A DNA stretch of 64,000 bases from an uncultured Draconibacterium sp. (GTDB lineage Bacteria > Bacteroidota > Bacteroidia > Bacteroidales > Prolixibacteraceae), in the NCBI RefSeq assembly GCF_963675585.1, contig NZ_OY776414.1:2087001-2151000 (forward strand), given 5' to 3'. The notes beneath the pieces are model-generated. The model saw nothing but the letters and a program-made list of their open reading frames with translations, did no database searches and was not told the DNA's origin. This document shows, in pieces, positions 28,063-36,819 of the stretch; the stretch's first letter is position 1, and each line of letters opens with the position of its first letter. A program made the translations under genes and the position numbers.

Positions 28063-30714
28063 GTGCTAGTAGTAACAGATTTACGTATCGAATATCAAGC
28101 CAATCCCATTGGGTTGGAAACGCTTGCCCCACGCCTTAGCTGGAAGATTAAAACAGATAAAAAGAACGTTTTTCAAAGCGCCTATCGTATTATCTGTGCT
28201 GCATCTAAAGGTAATTTGCTAAACGAATCTTCGTTGGTTTGGGATTCGGGTCTTGTAAATTCAGACCAATCTGTTCATGTTGAATACAATGGCAATGAGC
28301 TAAAAAGTGGCCAACGAATTTGGTGGCAGGTAAAAATAGCTACCAATAACGGTGAAGAATCAGAATGGAGTGAGCCCGCATTTTGGGAAATGGGATTGTT
28401 GAATAAAACGGATTGGAAAGCAAAGTGGATTGGAACCAAATCTGCTTGAAAATAAGGAGATTTCAAATCCCTGTCCCTTGCTGCGCAAAGAATTTGACAT
28501 TCAGAAAGAAGTCACAAAAGCAACCATTTATGTAACCTGCCACGGTTTGTACCAACTTCAGCTAAACGGTAAAAAAGTGGGCGACCAGGAGTTTACACCG
28601 GGCTGGACCAGTTACCCACAAAACGACTTCAGTACCAAACATATGACATTACCGATCAAATTCAAACCGGGAAAAATGCCATCGGTGCAATTATTGGTGA
28701 TGGCTGGTACCGGGGCTTTATGGGCTGGCAAGGCAAAAAAAAACCTTTATGGCGAGAAATCAGCCTTACTCTGTCAAATTCGACTTACATTTTCCGATGG
28801 ATCAGAACAAGTAATTGTGTCCGACAAGAGCTGGAAAGCGTCCACCGGAGCAATTTTAGCTTCAGAGATTTATCATGGTGAAATATACGATGCCGGACTG
28901 GAGAAAATGGGCTGGGACAAACCAGAATTTAATGATTCTGAATGGTTCGAAGTAACTGAACAAGAGCACGGTTTTCAAAATCTGGTAGCTTCAACAGGTT
29001 CGCCTGTAAAAAGTTACGAAAGAGTTAAAAGCAATTGAAAAAATAATCACTCCCGAAGGAGAAACGGTTTTGGATTTTGGACAAAACATGGTTGGAAGAA
29101 TCCGCTTTAATTTGAAAGGCAAAGCAGGTAAGAAAATAACAATTTACCATGGCCGAAGTACTGGATAAGGAAGGCAACTTTTACATTGCCAACCTCCGCC
29201 CTGCCAAACAAAAATTAGAATATACCTTTAAAAGTAATGAGACTGAATCTTATACTCCACATTTTACTTTTATGGGATTTCGCTACATTAAAATTGAAGG
29301 TTATGGCGGAGAATTCAAGCTTGAAGATTTTACAGCTGAAGTAATCCATTCCGACATGGAGTTTACCGGAGATTTTGAATGCTCCGATCCGCTTGTCAAC
29401 CGCCTTCAGCAAAACATACAGTGGGGATTGCGTGGAAACTTTTTAGACGTTCCAACAGACTGTCCGCAGCGCGACGAACGACTGGGCTGGACGGGTGATG
29501 CACAGGTTTTTGCTCCAACGGCCTGTTTTAATGTAAATGCAGCTCCTTTTTTCTTGAAATGGATGAAAGACCTTGAAGCCGATCAACGCGAAGACGGTAG
29601 TGTTCCGTGGGTGGCACCAAACATTATAGAAGATGGCGGTGGAACAGGTTGGTCGGACGGTTTTGGAGCTACCGGCTGGGCCGATGCAGCCATTATAATT
29701 CCGTGGACCGTTTACCAGAGTTTTGGCGACAAACGAATTCTTGAAAACCAGTACCGGTCGATGAAAGCCTGGGAAGAATACATGATTAAAGAGGCCGGCG
29801 AAACGTATCTATTTAACACCGGATTCCATTTTGGCGACTGGCTCTCGTTTGCCGAATACTCGAGTTACATATACAATGCGCCCGATTATGGTTTTGCCGG
29901 AGCACACACCGAAAAAGATCTTTTAGCCACTGCGTATTTCTTTTATTCAACAAAACTTATGCATCAAATTGCACTGGTTTTGGGACGAACGAAAGATGCT
30001 GAAAAATACAAAACACTGCTACCACAAATTAAGGAAGCCTTTAAAAACGAATTTATAACTCCAAACGGCAGATTGTTGTCAAACACCCAGGCGGCATTTG
30101 CAGTTTCGCTGGCATTCGGCGTTCTTCCTGAAGAATATGTTGCAAGCACAGCAAAACAGCTGGCAGAAAATGTAGAATACTTTCAGCACCTTACCACAGG
30201 CTTTTTAGGAACACCGGTTCTTTGCCATGCCTTGTCAGAATCAGGACGAAGTGATTTGGCTTACAAACTGTTGTTCAACAAAAAATACCCTTCGTGGCTT
30301 TATGCAGTTACTATGGGAGCAACTACCATTTGGGAACGCTGGGATGGTATTAAACCCGATGGAACATTTCAGGATGTCGGCATGAATTCGTTTAACCATT
30401 ATGCCTACGGAGCGATTGGAAACTGGCTGTATCAAAAGGTGGCAGGAATTCAATCCCGTGCTACCAATCCGGGATACAAAGAAATTATTATAAAGCCGGA
30501 AATAAGCGACAAACTTACTTTTGCAAAAGCTACACTTAATTCTTTGTACGGTACAATTGAATCAGCTTGGAAACTGGAAAATAATACACTCAAACTAAAA
30601 GTGATTATTCCTCCAAATACCACAGCAAAAATTTACATTCCTCAAAAAGATAATTCGTACCAAATGGAGGAAGTAGGATCGGGTACTTATGAATTTGAAT
30701 CTAAAATCAAATAA
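28063..30714 (+). pseudogene. GH78 alpha-L-rhamnosidase, broken by apparent one-base insertions
   Basis: Hydrolase releasing terminal alpha-L-rhamnose. A complete GH78 of about 880 aa is recoverable, but reading frames change in the 5' third. Frames covering 28063-28449, 28430-29038 (with an internal shift) and 29149-30714 together give the full family pattern. The N-terminal beta domains contain QYQTYDIT and [10 protein letters not shown] in a shifted frame. LDFGQNMVGR follows, and the (alpha/alpha)6 barrel has DCPQRDERLGWTGDAQ and MGATTIWERWDG. All changes are explained by one extra base at 28438-28440 (A), 28615-28617 (C), 28620-28623 (A), 28735-28743 (A), 29027-29030 (A) and 29151-29152 (G). 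GTG at 28063 is the likely start, and there is no signal peptide, which suggests a cytoplasmic enzyme. Real decay or assembly error cannot be separated here. Confidence 0.85.
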
Positions 30715-30715
30715 A

Positions 30716-32743
30716 ATGAAAGCGCGTTTTTTGACCACAATAATAGGTTTTACTCTTTTGGCCGGCGTGTTATCGGCACAGGAAAAAGGCTTAACCAACA
30801 ACAGCAAAAGTCCTTATATTAAATTAAAAAGTGTAAACATTGGCGATGTAAACTGGACATCCGGTTTTTGGGCCGAACGTTTTGAAGTTTGCAAAACATC
30901 AATGGTTCCGCACATGATGGGATGTTATTTAGATGAAGACATCAGCCATGCATTCAAAAACTTTGAAATTGCTGCCGGATTGGACGAAGGTGAACATGTG
31001 GGGCCTCCGTTTCACGATGGGGACTTTTACAAAATGCTTGAAGCCGAGGTAATGGTTTATGCCCAGTCGAAGGACAAAAACCTGGAAAAAGAAATTGATG
31101 AAATCATACAGGTAATCGGGAAAGCCCAACGCGAGGATGGTTATATTCACACGCCCACTTCAATTAAAGAAATGCATAATCCCGACCAGAAACATGAGTT
31201 TAACGAACGTCTGGATTTTGAAACCTACAACATGGGGCATTTAATGACCGCTGCATGTATTTATTACCGAATTTCGGGCAAAACAGAATTACTCGACATA
31301 GCAAGAAAAGCCACTGACTTTTTGTACCTGTTTTTCAAGACTGCCACTGCCGAGTTGGCTAGAAATGCCATTTGTCCATCGCATTACATGGGTGTTACCG
31401 AAATGTACCGAACTACGGGCGATCCGAAATACCTTGAGCTGGCAAGTAGTTTAGTGGAAATTAGAAGTTTGGTAGAAAACGGCACCGACCACAACCAGGA
31501 TCGTATTCCTTTTAAACAGCAAACCAAAGCAGTGGGTCATGCCGTACGTGCCAATTATTTATATGCCGGCGTTGCCGACGTTTATGCCGAAACCGGTGAC
31601 GATTCGTTAATGATTGCCATGGAAAAAATATGGCAGGACCTCACACAAACAAAAATGTACATAACCGGTGCATGCGGTGCCCTTTATGATGGTGTATCTC
31701 CAAATGGAACCACTTACGACCAGCCATCCATTCAACAGGTGCATCAGGCTTACGGAAGCGATTATGAACTGCCAAATATTACTGCCCACAACGAATCGTG
31801 CGCCAATATTGGAAACCTGCTTTGGAACTGGCGGATGTTGCAAATAACAGGGAATGCAGCCTATGCTGATGTTATGGAAACAATAATGTACAACAGTTTG
31901 CTGGCCGGCGTTAGTCTCGATGGTAAAGGCTATTTTTATGCGAATCCGTTGTGTGTTGCCGACGAAGTTAGCCACAACTTACGTTGGTCAAAACACCGCG
32001 AAGAATATATTTCTTATTGCAATTGTTGTCCACCCAACACCATTCGCACGATTGCCGAAGTACAGGAATATTTTTATTCGAAAGCCGCCGACGGACTTTA
32101 CATTAACTTTTATGGAAGCAATGAATTGAGTACAGAACTAAACGGAAAAGCAGTAAAATTAAAACAGGAAACCAATTATCCCTGGAATGGTGAAATAGTG
32201 GTAACAATTGATAAATTTCCAGCCGAAAACAACCTCTACCTCCGTATTCCGGAGTGGGCAAAAAAAGCTGAAATTAAAATAAACGGTGAATTAGCAAACA
32301 GTAAAATCAGCAGGGGAACCTACACTAAACTCTCGCACACCTGGAAGGCTGGCGATCAAGTTGAAATAAACTTCGACATGCCGGCGGCACTGATCGAAGC
32401 TAATCCATTGGTAGAAGAAACCAGAAACCAGGTAGCGGTAAAGCGTGGCCCGGTAGTCTATTGTCTTGAGTCTCCTGATGTTCCGCAAAACAGCCGGATT
32501 TTTGAGTACAAGATACCTTCATACGTATCGCTCAAACCGGTAAAAACAAAATTTGCCAATTCGAATATGGTGGCATTGGAAGGAACATTTTTAAAAGAAA
32601 ATGAATCAAGCTGGAAGAATACTCTTTACCGTGAAATACCAGATTCAAAACCGGAAACAACAAACATTCAACTTATCCCCTACTTTGCCTGGGATAACCG
32701 CGGCAAATCAGAAATGACAGTCTGGATACCACTTAGCAGGTAA
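30716..32743 (+). CDS. GH127 beta-L-arabinofuranosidase (DUF1680)
   Basis: 675-aa exported exo-enzyme that releases beta-L-arabinofuranose (some relatives act on other sugars). A cleavable signal peptide ends at LSAQEKG. The (alpha/alpha)6 barrel carries the cysteine-based zinc site: E360 and C362 in HNESCANIGN and C437-C438 in CNCCPPNTIR. These match the four ligands known in HypBA1, one of which is the nucleophile. The ATG at 30716 lies 1 bp after the GH78 stop and is preferred over an upstream in-frame ATG at 30689 because the signal peptide starts there. A strong terminator follows. Confidence 0.93.
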   Translation: MKARFLTTIIGFTLLAGVLSAQEKGLTNNSKSPYIKLKSVNIGDVNWTSGFWAERFEVCKTSMVPHMMGCYLDEDISHAFKNFEIAAGLDEGEHVGPPFHDGDFYKMLEAEVMVYAQSKDKNLEKEIDEIIQVIGKAQREDGYIHTPTSIKEMHNPDQKHEFNERLDFETYNMGHLMTAACIYYRISGKTELLDIARKATDFLYLFFKTATAELARNAICPSHYMGVTEMYRTTGDPKYLELASSLVEIRSLVENGTDHNQDRIPFKQQTKAVGHAVRANYLYAGVADVYAETGDDSLMIAMEKIWQDLTQTKMYITGACGALYDGVSPNGTTYDQPSIQQVHQAYGSDYELPNITAHNESCANIGNLLWNWRMLQITGNAAYADVMETIMYNSLLAGVSLDGKGYFYANPLCVADEVSHNLRWSKHREEYISYCNCCPPNTIRTIAEVQEYFYSKAADGLYINFYGSNELSTELNGKAVKLKQETNYPWNGEIVVTIDKFPAENNLYLRIPEWAKKAEIKINGELANSKISRGTYTKLSHTWKAGDQVEINFDMPAALIEANPLVEETRNQVAVKRGPVVYCLESPDVPQNSRIFEYKIPSYVSLKPVKTKFANSNMVALEGTFLKENESSWKNTLYREIPDSKPETTNIQLIPYFAWDNRGKSEMTVWIPLSR

Positions 32744-32768
32744 AAAACACATAAAAAAGAACATATAG

Positions 32769-32806
32769 AACAGGCTCTGCTTATAAAACTCAGAGCCTGT
32801 TTTTTA
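32769..32806 (+). terminator. Rho-independent terminator of the rhamnosidase/GH127 operon
   Basis: Perfect 11-bp stem AACAGGCTCTG / CAGAGCCTGTT with an 11-nt loop, followed by a T run. Confidence 0.9.
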
Positions 32807-32920
32807 TATCTAATCCATTTCGTTGATAAAATAGGCTCATCTGTTGATTCGTTTTGCCTTCAGAGGCAGTTTCTTTCATTTTTGATATCGAATTCAATAA
32901 GACATTTAAAAATCTGCAAA

Positions 32921-33319
32921 ATGAAAACAAAAATGAAAAGAAGATTTGGAATGATGATGGCTGCAGTAGTTATGCTTTTAGCCTCTAATGTTGTTGTAGC
33001 GCAACCTGGTGAACAACAAGGACCGCCGCCTATTCCCGGTTCGAAACAGGTAAAACAAATGGTAAGCGAAATGGCTGGCGAAATTGCCCTAACTGCTGAA
33101 CAGCAAGAAACAATAACAAAATTGTATTTTGATCATTTTAAGGAAGTGGAAAAAACAATGGAAGCCGGGCGACCTGACCGGGAAAAAATGGATGCGTTAA
33201 AATCAGAATTCGAGAAGCAGGTGAATGCTGAATTAACCGAAGAACAACAAAAGAAGTATGACGCATACATGAAAAAAAATTCGCCGGAAAGAAGAGGCCC
33301 CGGAAGACCTGAGAAATAA
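32921..33319 (+). CDS. Spy/CpxP-like small periplasmic protein
   Basis: 132-aa exported helical protein with a cleavable signal peptide ending in VVVAQPG. It has two LTxxQ-type motifs (LTAEQQETI and LTEEQQKKYDAY) about 60 residues apart, and a basic proline/glycine tail. These are features of the Spy/CpxP periplasmic chaperone-sensor group, found in many Bacteroidota as small stress proteins. The ATG at 32921 is preferred to 32882 because the signal peptide begins there. It has its own terminator. Exact role unknown. Confidence 0.8.
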   Translation: MKTKMKRRFGMMMAAVVMLLASNVVVAQPGEQQGPPPIPGSKQVKQMVSEMAGEIALTAEQQETITKLYFDHFKEVEKTMEAGRPDREKMDALKSEFEKQVNAELTEEQQKKYDAYMKKNSPERRGPGRPEK

Positions 33320-33360
33320 TACTTTAAGGTTTATTAAGTATAAAACAGCAAGCAAATTTT

Positions 33361-33391
33361 AAAGAGGGATTAAATTAATCTCTCTTTTTCT
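33361..33391 (+). terminator. Terminator after Spy-like gene
   Basis: 12-bp stem AAAGAGGGATTA / TAATCTCTCTTT (one G-U pair) with a 3-nt loop and T-rich tail. From 33392 to 33595 no gene or clear site was seen. Confidence 0.75.
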
Positions 33392-33621
33392 TTTGATAAA
33401 ATCATACCGTATTTGAAATAAAATGCACTTGCATTGCGTTTATTTTTTGTTTGGCTGAATATTCGTTCAATTGTCAAATCATTACATTTCCGTATTTACA
33501 CTTCTACCATCACTTCTCATTTATTTCACTGATAAACAGCGTATTCAGCTTTGAAGCTGTAGTATTATTTTTATAATTACTTCATACAAAACAAAATGAA
33601 TTCACAAGTAGAAAACAATTT

Positions 33622-33879
33622 TTGGCTTCCGTTTTAAAGTTCGGAACATTGGCTGCACTTACTCCATTTCTGGCTGCACAAACAGGTTGCAGCGAGTCAT
33701 TAACCGGAATCGACACCTTTTCTGTTTTAAGCAGCCGATGTACAGGTTGCGGTGATTGTTTAACGGCATGTTCATATGGTGCAATATCCATGTCTTCCGG
33801 TTCGGCAAACATATCATCCAGTTTATGTACAGGCTGCGGCAAATGTGTAAACCGCTGTAAACACTCGGCCATTTCATAA
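33622..33879 (+). CDS. Exported-type 2[4Fe-4S] ferredoxin-like protein, start uncertain
   Basis: Small iron-sulfur protein with two complete cluster motifs, CTGCGDCLTAC and CTGCGKCVNRC, each followed by a short hydrophobic stretch as in bacterial 2[4Fe-4S] ferredoxins. They are preceded by a hydrophobic segment ending in QTGC. Translation could begin at TTG 33622. The same frame upstream reads S-R-K-Q-F-L, which resembles a twin-arginine signal. The only nearby ATG (33596) is one base out of frame with it (a lost A near 33606 would explain this). The product may be exported via Tat or anchored as a lipoprotein. No redox partner gene is adjacent. Confidence 0.7.
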   Translation: MASVLKFGTLAALTPFLAAQTGCSESLTGIDTFSVLSSRCTGCGDCLTACSYGAISMSSGSANISSSLCTGCGKCVNRCKHSAIS

Positions 33880-34026
33880 ACTGTCAATCATTGGGCTAAA
33901 TTAAAGCTACAAAATGATTCATAAACCACAAAAATTCGAATTGCAACCGGACAAAACACATCCACTTTCAAAGATTTGATTATGAATGGATAATAGTTTA
34001 ATTTCGTGCAGATTTTGAATCATAAA

Positions 34027-35151
34027 ATGAAGCTATTTACCGGAAATATAAGAAGGCCACTTTTTGCTAAACCATTGGCTACACAATTTTTATTGCTCTT
34101 GGCACTATTTACATCAGCGAAAGCACCTCATCTTACTTTAAAAGAAATAACAACACCTCCCCCGCGAATTATTAGAGCCTGTTGTTCTTTTGGTGTGGAT
34201 TTAAGTTATGCCGGAATTCCATTTGCAAAACGAAGCGACATCATCTCGATTGACCAGATAGGAGAACATGGTTATATGGGCGGTAAAGAAGAAGGAAACG
34301 GTATTATCTATACAAAGCGCGGTGGTTTTATCGACCTGGGGCATATGCGCGATTGTGCCGACTGGACGGCTTACCTATATAAGTTAATTCAATCGAAACA
34401 AGGACTTGCAAATCCGGTGCTGATTACATTGGGAAGTGAAGGTGGAACAAAAACGCTTGAACTCGAAATTCCTACTGAAATTAATAGCACTGAAATTATT
34501 CAGCTTGCCGGGAAAATTGCGTATGAATTATCGTTATGGCACGAGATTGCAACCTGGTTTGGAGTATCATATATTCCAATGCTGCCTGAACGGTATTCCA
34601 GTTTTTCGCCCGAAGACCTTTATTCCAATCTTTTGGGAGTTGAGTTAGGCATAAACGCACTAAAAAGCGAGCTGGAATACAACGATGCCATGACACAATT
34701 GATTGACCAAATGATGAGCACACTTGACGCCGTAACAACACTGGAAGAGACCTATTCTGCCATGGAAGAAGTTGAAAATTTTTGGTGGACACGAACCAAG
34801 AGTTTGCCCAGTAAAAAAATACTTATTGAACGATACACCGAAACAGATTGCTATCTGTTACCCTGGCTCGTACCCAGCGAAATAAACATTTTACCAGCTT
34901 ACAAATTAATGAAACCGGAAGATTCTCTTTCTGATCTCTACAAATTAAAAATAAAACTCAACCACAAATTTCCGCTTAAGGACATAATTCCTGAACACGA
35001 AAAAAGAACAATCACTCAAAATGATTTTGAAAGGTTTGTGGTTTATATAAACCATGATCTGGCACATTTAACAGAAAAAATACTGAGACAATCCATTCGA
35101 AAACAAAAACGGAAAGACATTAAATCAGACTTTGACGAGCCAAGCAGCTAA
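34027..35151 (+). CDS. DUF4056 domain protein, exported
   Basis: 374-aa protein from ATG 34027 (an in-frame GTG at 34006 is an alternative). A signal-type hydrophobic segment lies at about residues 16-32. The DUF4056 core begins PPPRIIRACCSFG and contains DIISIDQIGEHGYMGG, GHMRDCADW and LSLWHEIATWFG. The HE and conserved H, D and C residues could form a metal site, but no activity is established for the family. It stands alone between the ferredoxin gene and the tRNA-Asp pair. Confidence 0.8.
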   Translation: MKLFTGNIRRPLFAKPLATQFLLLLALFTSAKAPHLTLKEITTPPPRIIRACCSFGVDLSYAGIPFAKRSDIISIDQIGEHGYMGGKEEGNGIIYTKRGGFIDLGHMRDCADWTAYLYKLIQSKQGLANPVLITLGSEGGTKTLELEIPTEINSTEIIQLAGKIAYELSLWHEIATWFGVSYIPMLPERYSSFSPEDLYSNLLGVELGINALKSELEYNDAMTQLIDQMMSTLDAVTTLEETYSAMEEVENFWWTRTKSLPSKKILIERYTETDCYLLPWLVPSEINILPAYKLMKPEDSLSDLYKLKIKLNHKFPLKDIIPEHEKRTITQNDFERFVVYINHDLAHLTEKILRQSIRKQKRKDIKSDFDEPSS

Positions 35152-35212
35152 AACTTTTTCAGGTATAAGTTACCACTGCTTCATCCTACTTTATCTCCTT
35201 TTTTTGGACATA

Positions 35213-35244
35213 AAAAAAGCTCCTCTATTCTGAGAAGCTTTTTG
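35213..35244 (-). terminator. Terminator of the tRNA-Asp pair
   Basis: AAAAAGCT...AGCTTTTT with an inner CTC/GAG pairing. On the minus strand the stem is followed by seven T residues directly after the tRNA 3' end. It may also stop the DUF4056 transcript from the other side. Confidence 0.8.
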
Positions 35245-35318
35245 CGGTGACGACGAGACTCGAACTCGCGACCCTCGGCGTGACAGGCCGATATTCTAAC
35301 CAACTGAACTACGCCACC
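35245..35318 (-). tRNA. tRNA-Asp (GTC), copy 2
   Basis: 74-nt cloverleaf. The acceptor stem is GGTGGCG/CGTCACC, the anticodon loop is CTGTCAC with GTC, and the T arm is GGTTCGAG-like. CCA is not encoded. It is identical to the neighbouring copy and 36 bp away. Confidence 0.96.
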
Positions 35319-35354
35319 ATTGTTATATGATGTTCATTATTTAAAGAAAAAAAG

Positions 35355-35428
35355 CGGTGACGACGAGACTCGAACTCGCGACCCTCGGCGTGACAGGCCG
35401 ATATTCTAACCAACTGAACTACGCCACC
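35355..35428 (-). tRNA. tRNA-Asp (GTC), copy 1
   Basis: Same 74-nt sequence as the downstream copy, with anticodon GTC. The two form a tandem, probably co-transcribed, minus-strand unit. Confidence 0.96.
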
Positions 35429-35587
35429 CTATTTTCTATTCTAATGAACTTCCTTTCTCATCGTGTTACCGTTTCAAAAGGTGATGCAAATATATACTTT
35501 CTTTTTTTTCCTGCAATACAAAAAATAAAATTTTTATATTTTTTCGTTTATCACTGAATATCAATAAGTTAAAAGCACAAAACATTA

Positions 35588-36502
35588 CTACACCTCAACT
35601 AAATTACTCATATTGAGCACTTTTTCGCCATCCCATCGGTAAGCGAGTAACTTTCCGGTACCTGTTACACACGAATCAACGCAGCAAACATTGGGTTTTA
35701 TGATGTGTGGCCCCTTCCCTCTGCAGTAATGTCCGAAAAATACAATGGGTGCATTTTCGGGATATGGATACGTCTCAGGAATAATTTCAGGTGGCACGGT
35801 ATAGTTAGGCAATGTAAATTTGCTTTCAAACGAAATTTCTTTAAACGATATACTCCCGGGCACATCCCACCATTTAATTCTGAACGAACGGGGAGAAACC
35901 CCCTTATTATTTACAATACGCAAATCGCCGGGCATTTCAAGATTAACACCTTTGGTAAGTAGCCAAACGCTTTTTGCTTCGTCTGATCCTGACTTTTTAT
36001 ATATCGTCCGAAATGTTTTCTTCCTGATTCTTCCATCTTCATACAATTTATCGGCCATTTCAACAGCGTCATCCGACCAGCATGCATGAACTATTCTGAT
36101 TTCCCCTAAATCAATGTACAAGGGTAAGGTACGTAACCATTTTAAGTCTTCTTGCCAGGTTAATGAAGTGGCCGAGTATTCGTTGATGGTTTTAAAGAGC
36201 GAGAGGAACTGTTTTCCCGGTTTCTTTACCAGTTGGATACCCGGTTTATCTTTAAGATGAAAGATAATGGCATTTATTTCGTGATTGCCTAATATGGCAA
36301 GAGCATGGCCGCTTTCTACCATTGAACGTATCAACTTTATGGTTTTTCGTATTTCGGGGCCACGGTTAATAAAATCGCCAACAAAAACTGCCTTTCTAGT
36401 AGGATGAGAAAAACTCCCGTTTGTTTTTTGGTACCCCATTTTAAGCAAGAGCTTTTTTAACAATGAGGCATGTCCATGAACATCGCCAATAATATCGTAC
36501 AT
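35588..36502 (-). CDS. Metallophosphoesterase (PrpE/ApaH-like)
   Basis: About 304-aa calcineurin-like phosphoesterase with the metal motifs GDVHGH (near the N-terminus), VFVGDFINRGP, AILGNHE and a C-terminal FFGHY. Relatives cleave dinucleoside polyphosphates or phosphoproteins. The ATG at 36502 (MYDIIGDVHG) is preferred because it begins just before the first motif. The frame extends up to 36574 with weak sequence. Single-gene unit. The substrate is not determinable from sequence alone. Confidence 0.85.
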   Translation of the reverse strand: MYDIIGDVHGHASLLKKLLLKMGYQKTNGSFSHPTRKAVFVGDFINRGPEIRKTIKLIRSMVESGHALAILGNHEINAIIFHLKDKPGIQLVKKPGKQFLSLFKTINEYSATSLTWQEDLKWLRTLPLYIDLGEIRIVHACWSDDAVEMADKLYEDGRIRKKTFRTIYKKSGSDEAKSVWLLTKGVNLEMPGDLRIVNNKGVSPRSFRIKWWDVPGSISFKEISFESKFTLPNYTVPPEIIPETYPYPENAPIVFFGHYCRGKGPHIIKPNVCCVDSCVTGTGKLLAYRWDGEKVLNMSNLVEV

Positions 36503-36731
36503 AAAATTTATTCCGCTAATTTTCTTCATCTGGTATCGTTTGCAACGATACAGTCCTTTCAGTTTAAGCTCCAAATTTAATGTTCTTCCCGAAATAAAAC
36601 GAAAAGATTTTCAGAACTTCACATCAGACACAGACCATAAGTGCCAAACATGCTCATTTAGAATAGCTTAGACCTCATTTAATTCATGCTCCAAATTGAT
36701 CGTGATGATAAAAACAATGCAAACTTTTAAG

Positions 36732-36766
36732 CAATAAAAAGCCACTCGTTTGCACGAGTGGCTTTA
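36732..36766 (-). terminator. Terminator of the galactose permease gene
   Basis: 12-bp perfect stem AAAGCCACTCGT / ACGAGTGGCTTT with a 4-nt loop. The minus strand continues with a T run. Confidence 0.88.
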
Positions 36767-36819
36767 AGGAATAATCCCGAATTGATATTTAAATCCTGAA
36801 TAATCAGGTTTTAATTTTT

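Noticed and set aside
28063-30714. Programmed frameshifting in the GH78 gene
   Set aside because: Six separate insertions in runs, none with a slippery-site plus structure pattern; error or decay is simpler.
33659-33887. Minus-strand ORFs over the ferredoxin
   Set aside because: They are antisense to two perfect CxxCxxC cluster motifs.
35245-35428. Tandem identical 74-bp repeats as an element duplication or att sites
   Set aside because: Both are complete tRNA-Asp genes with a shared terminator; ordinary tandem duplication and no integrase nearby.
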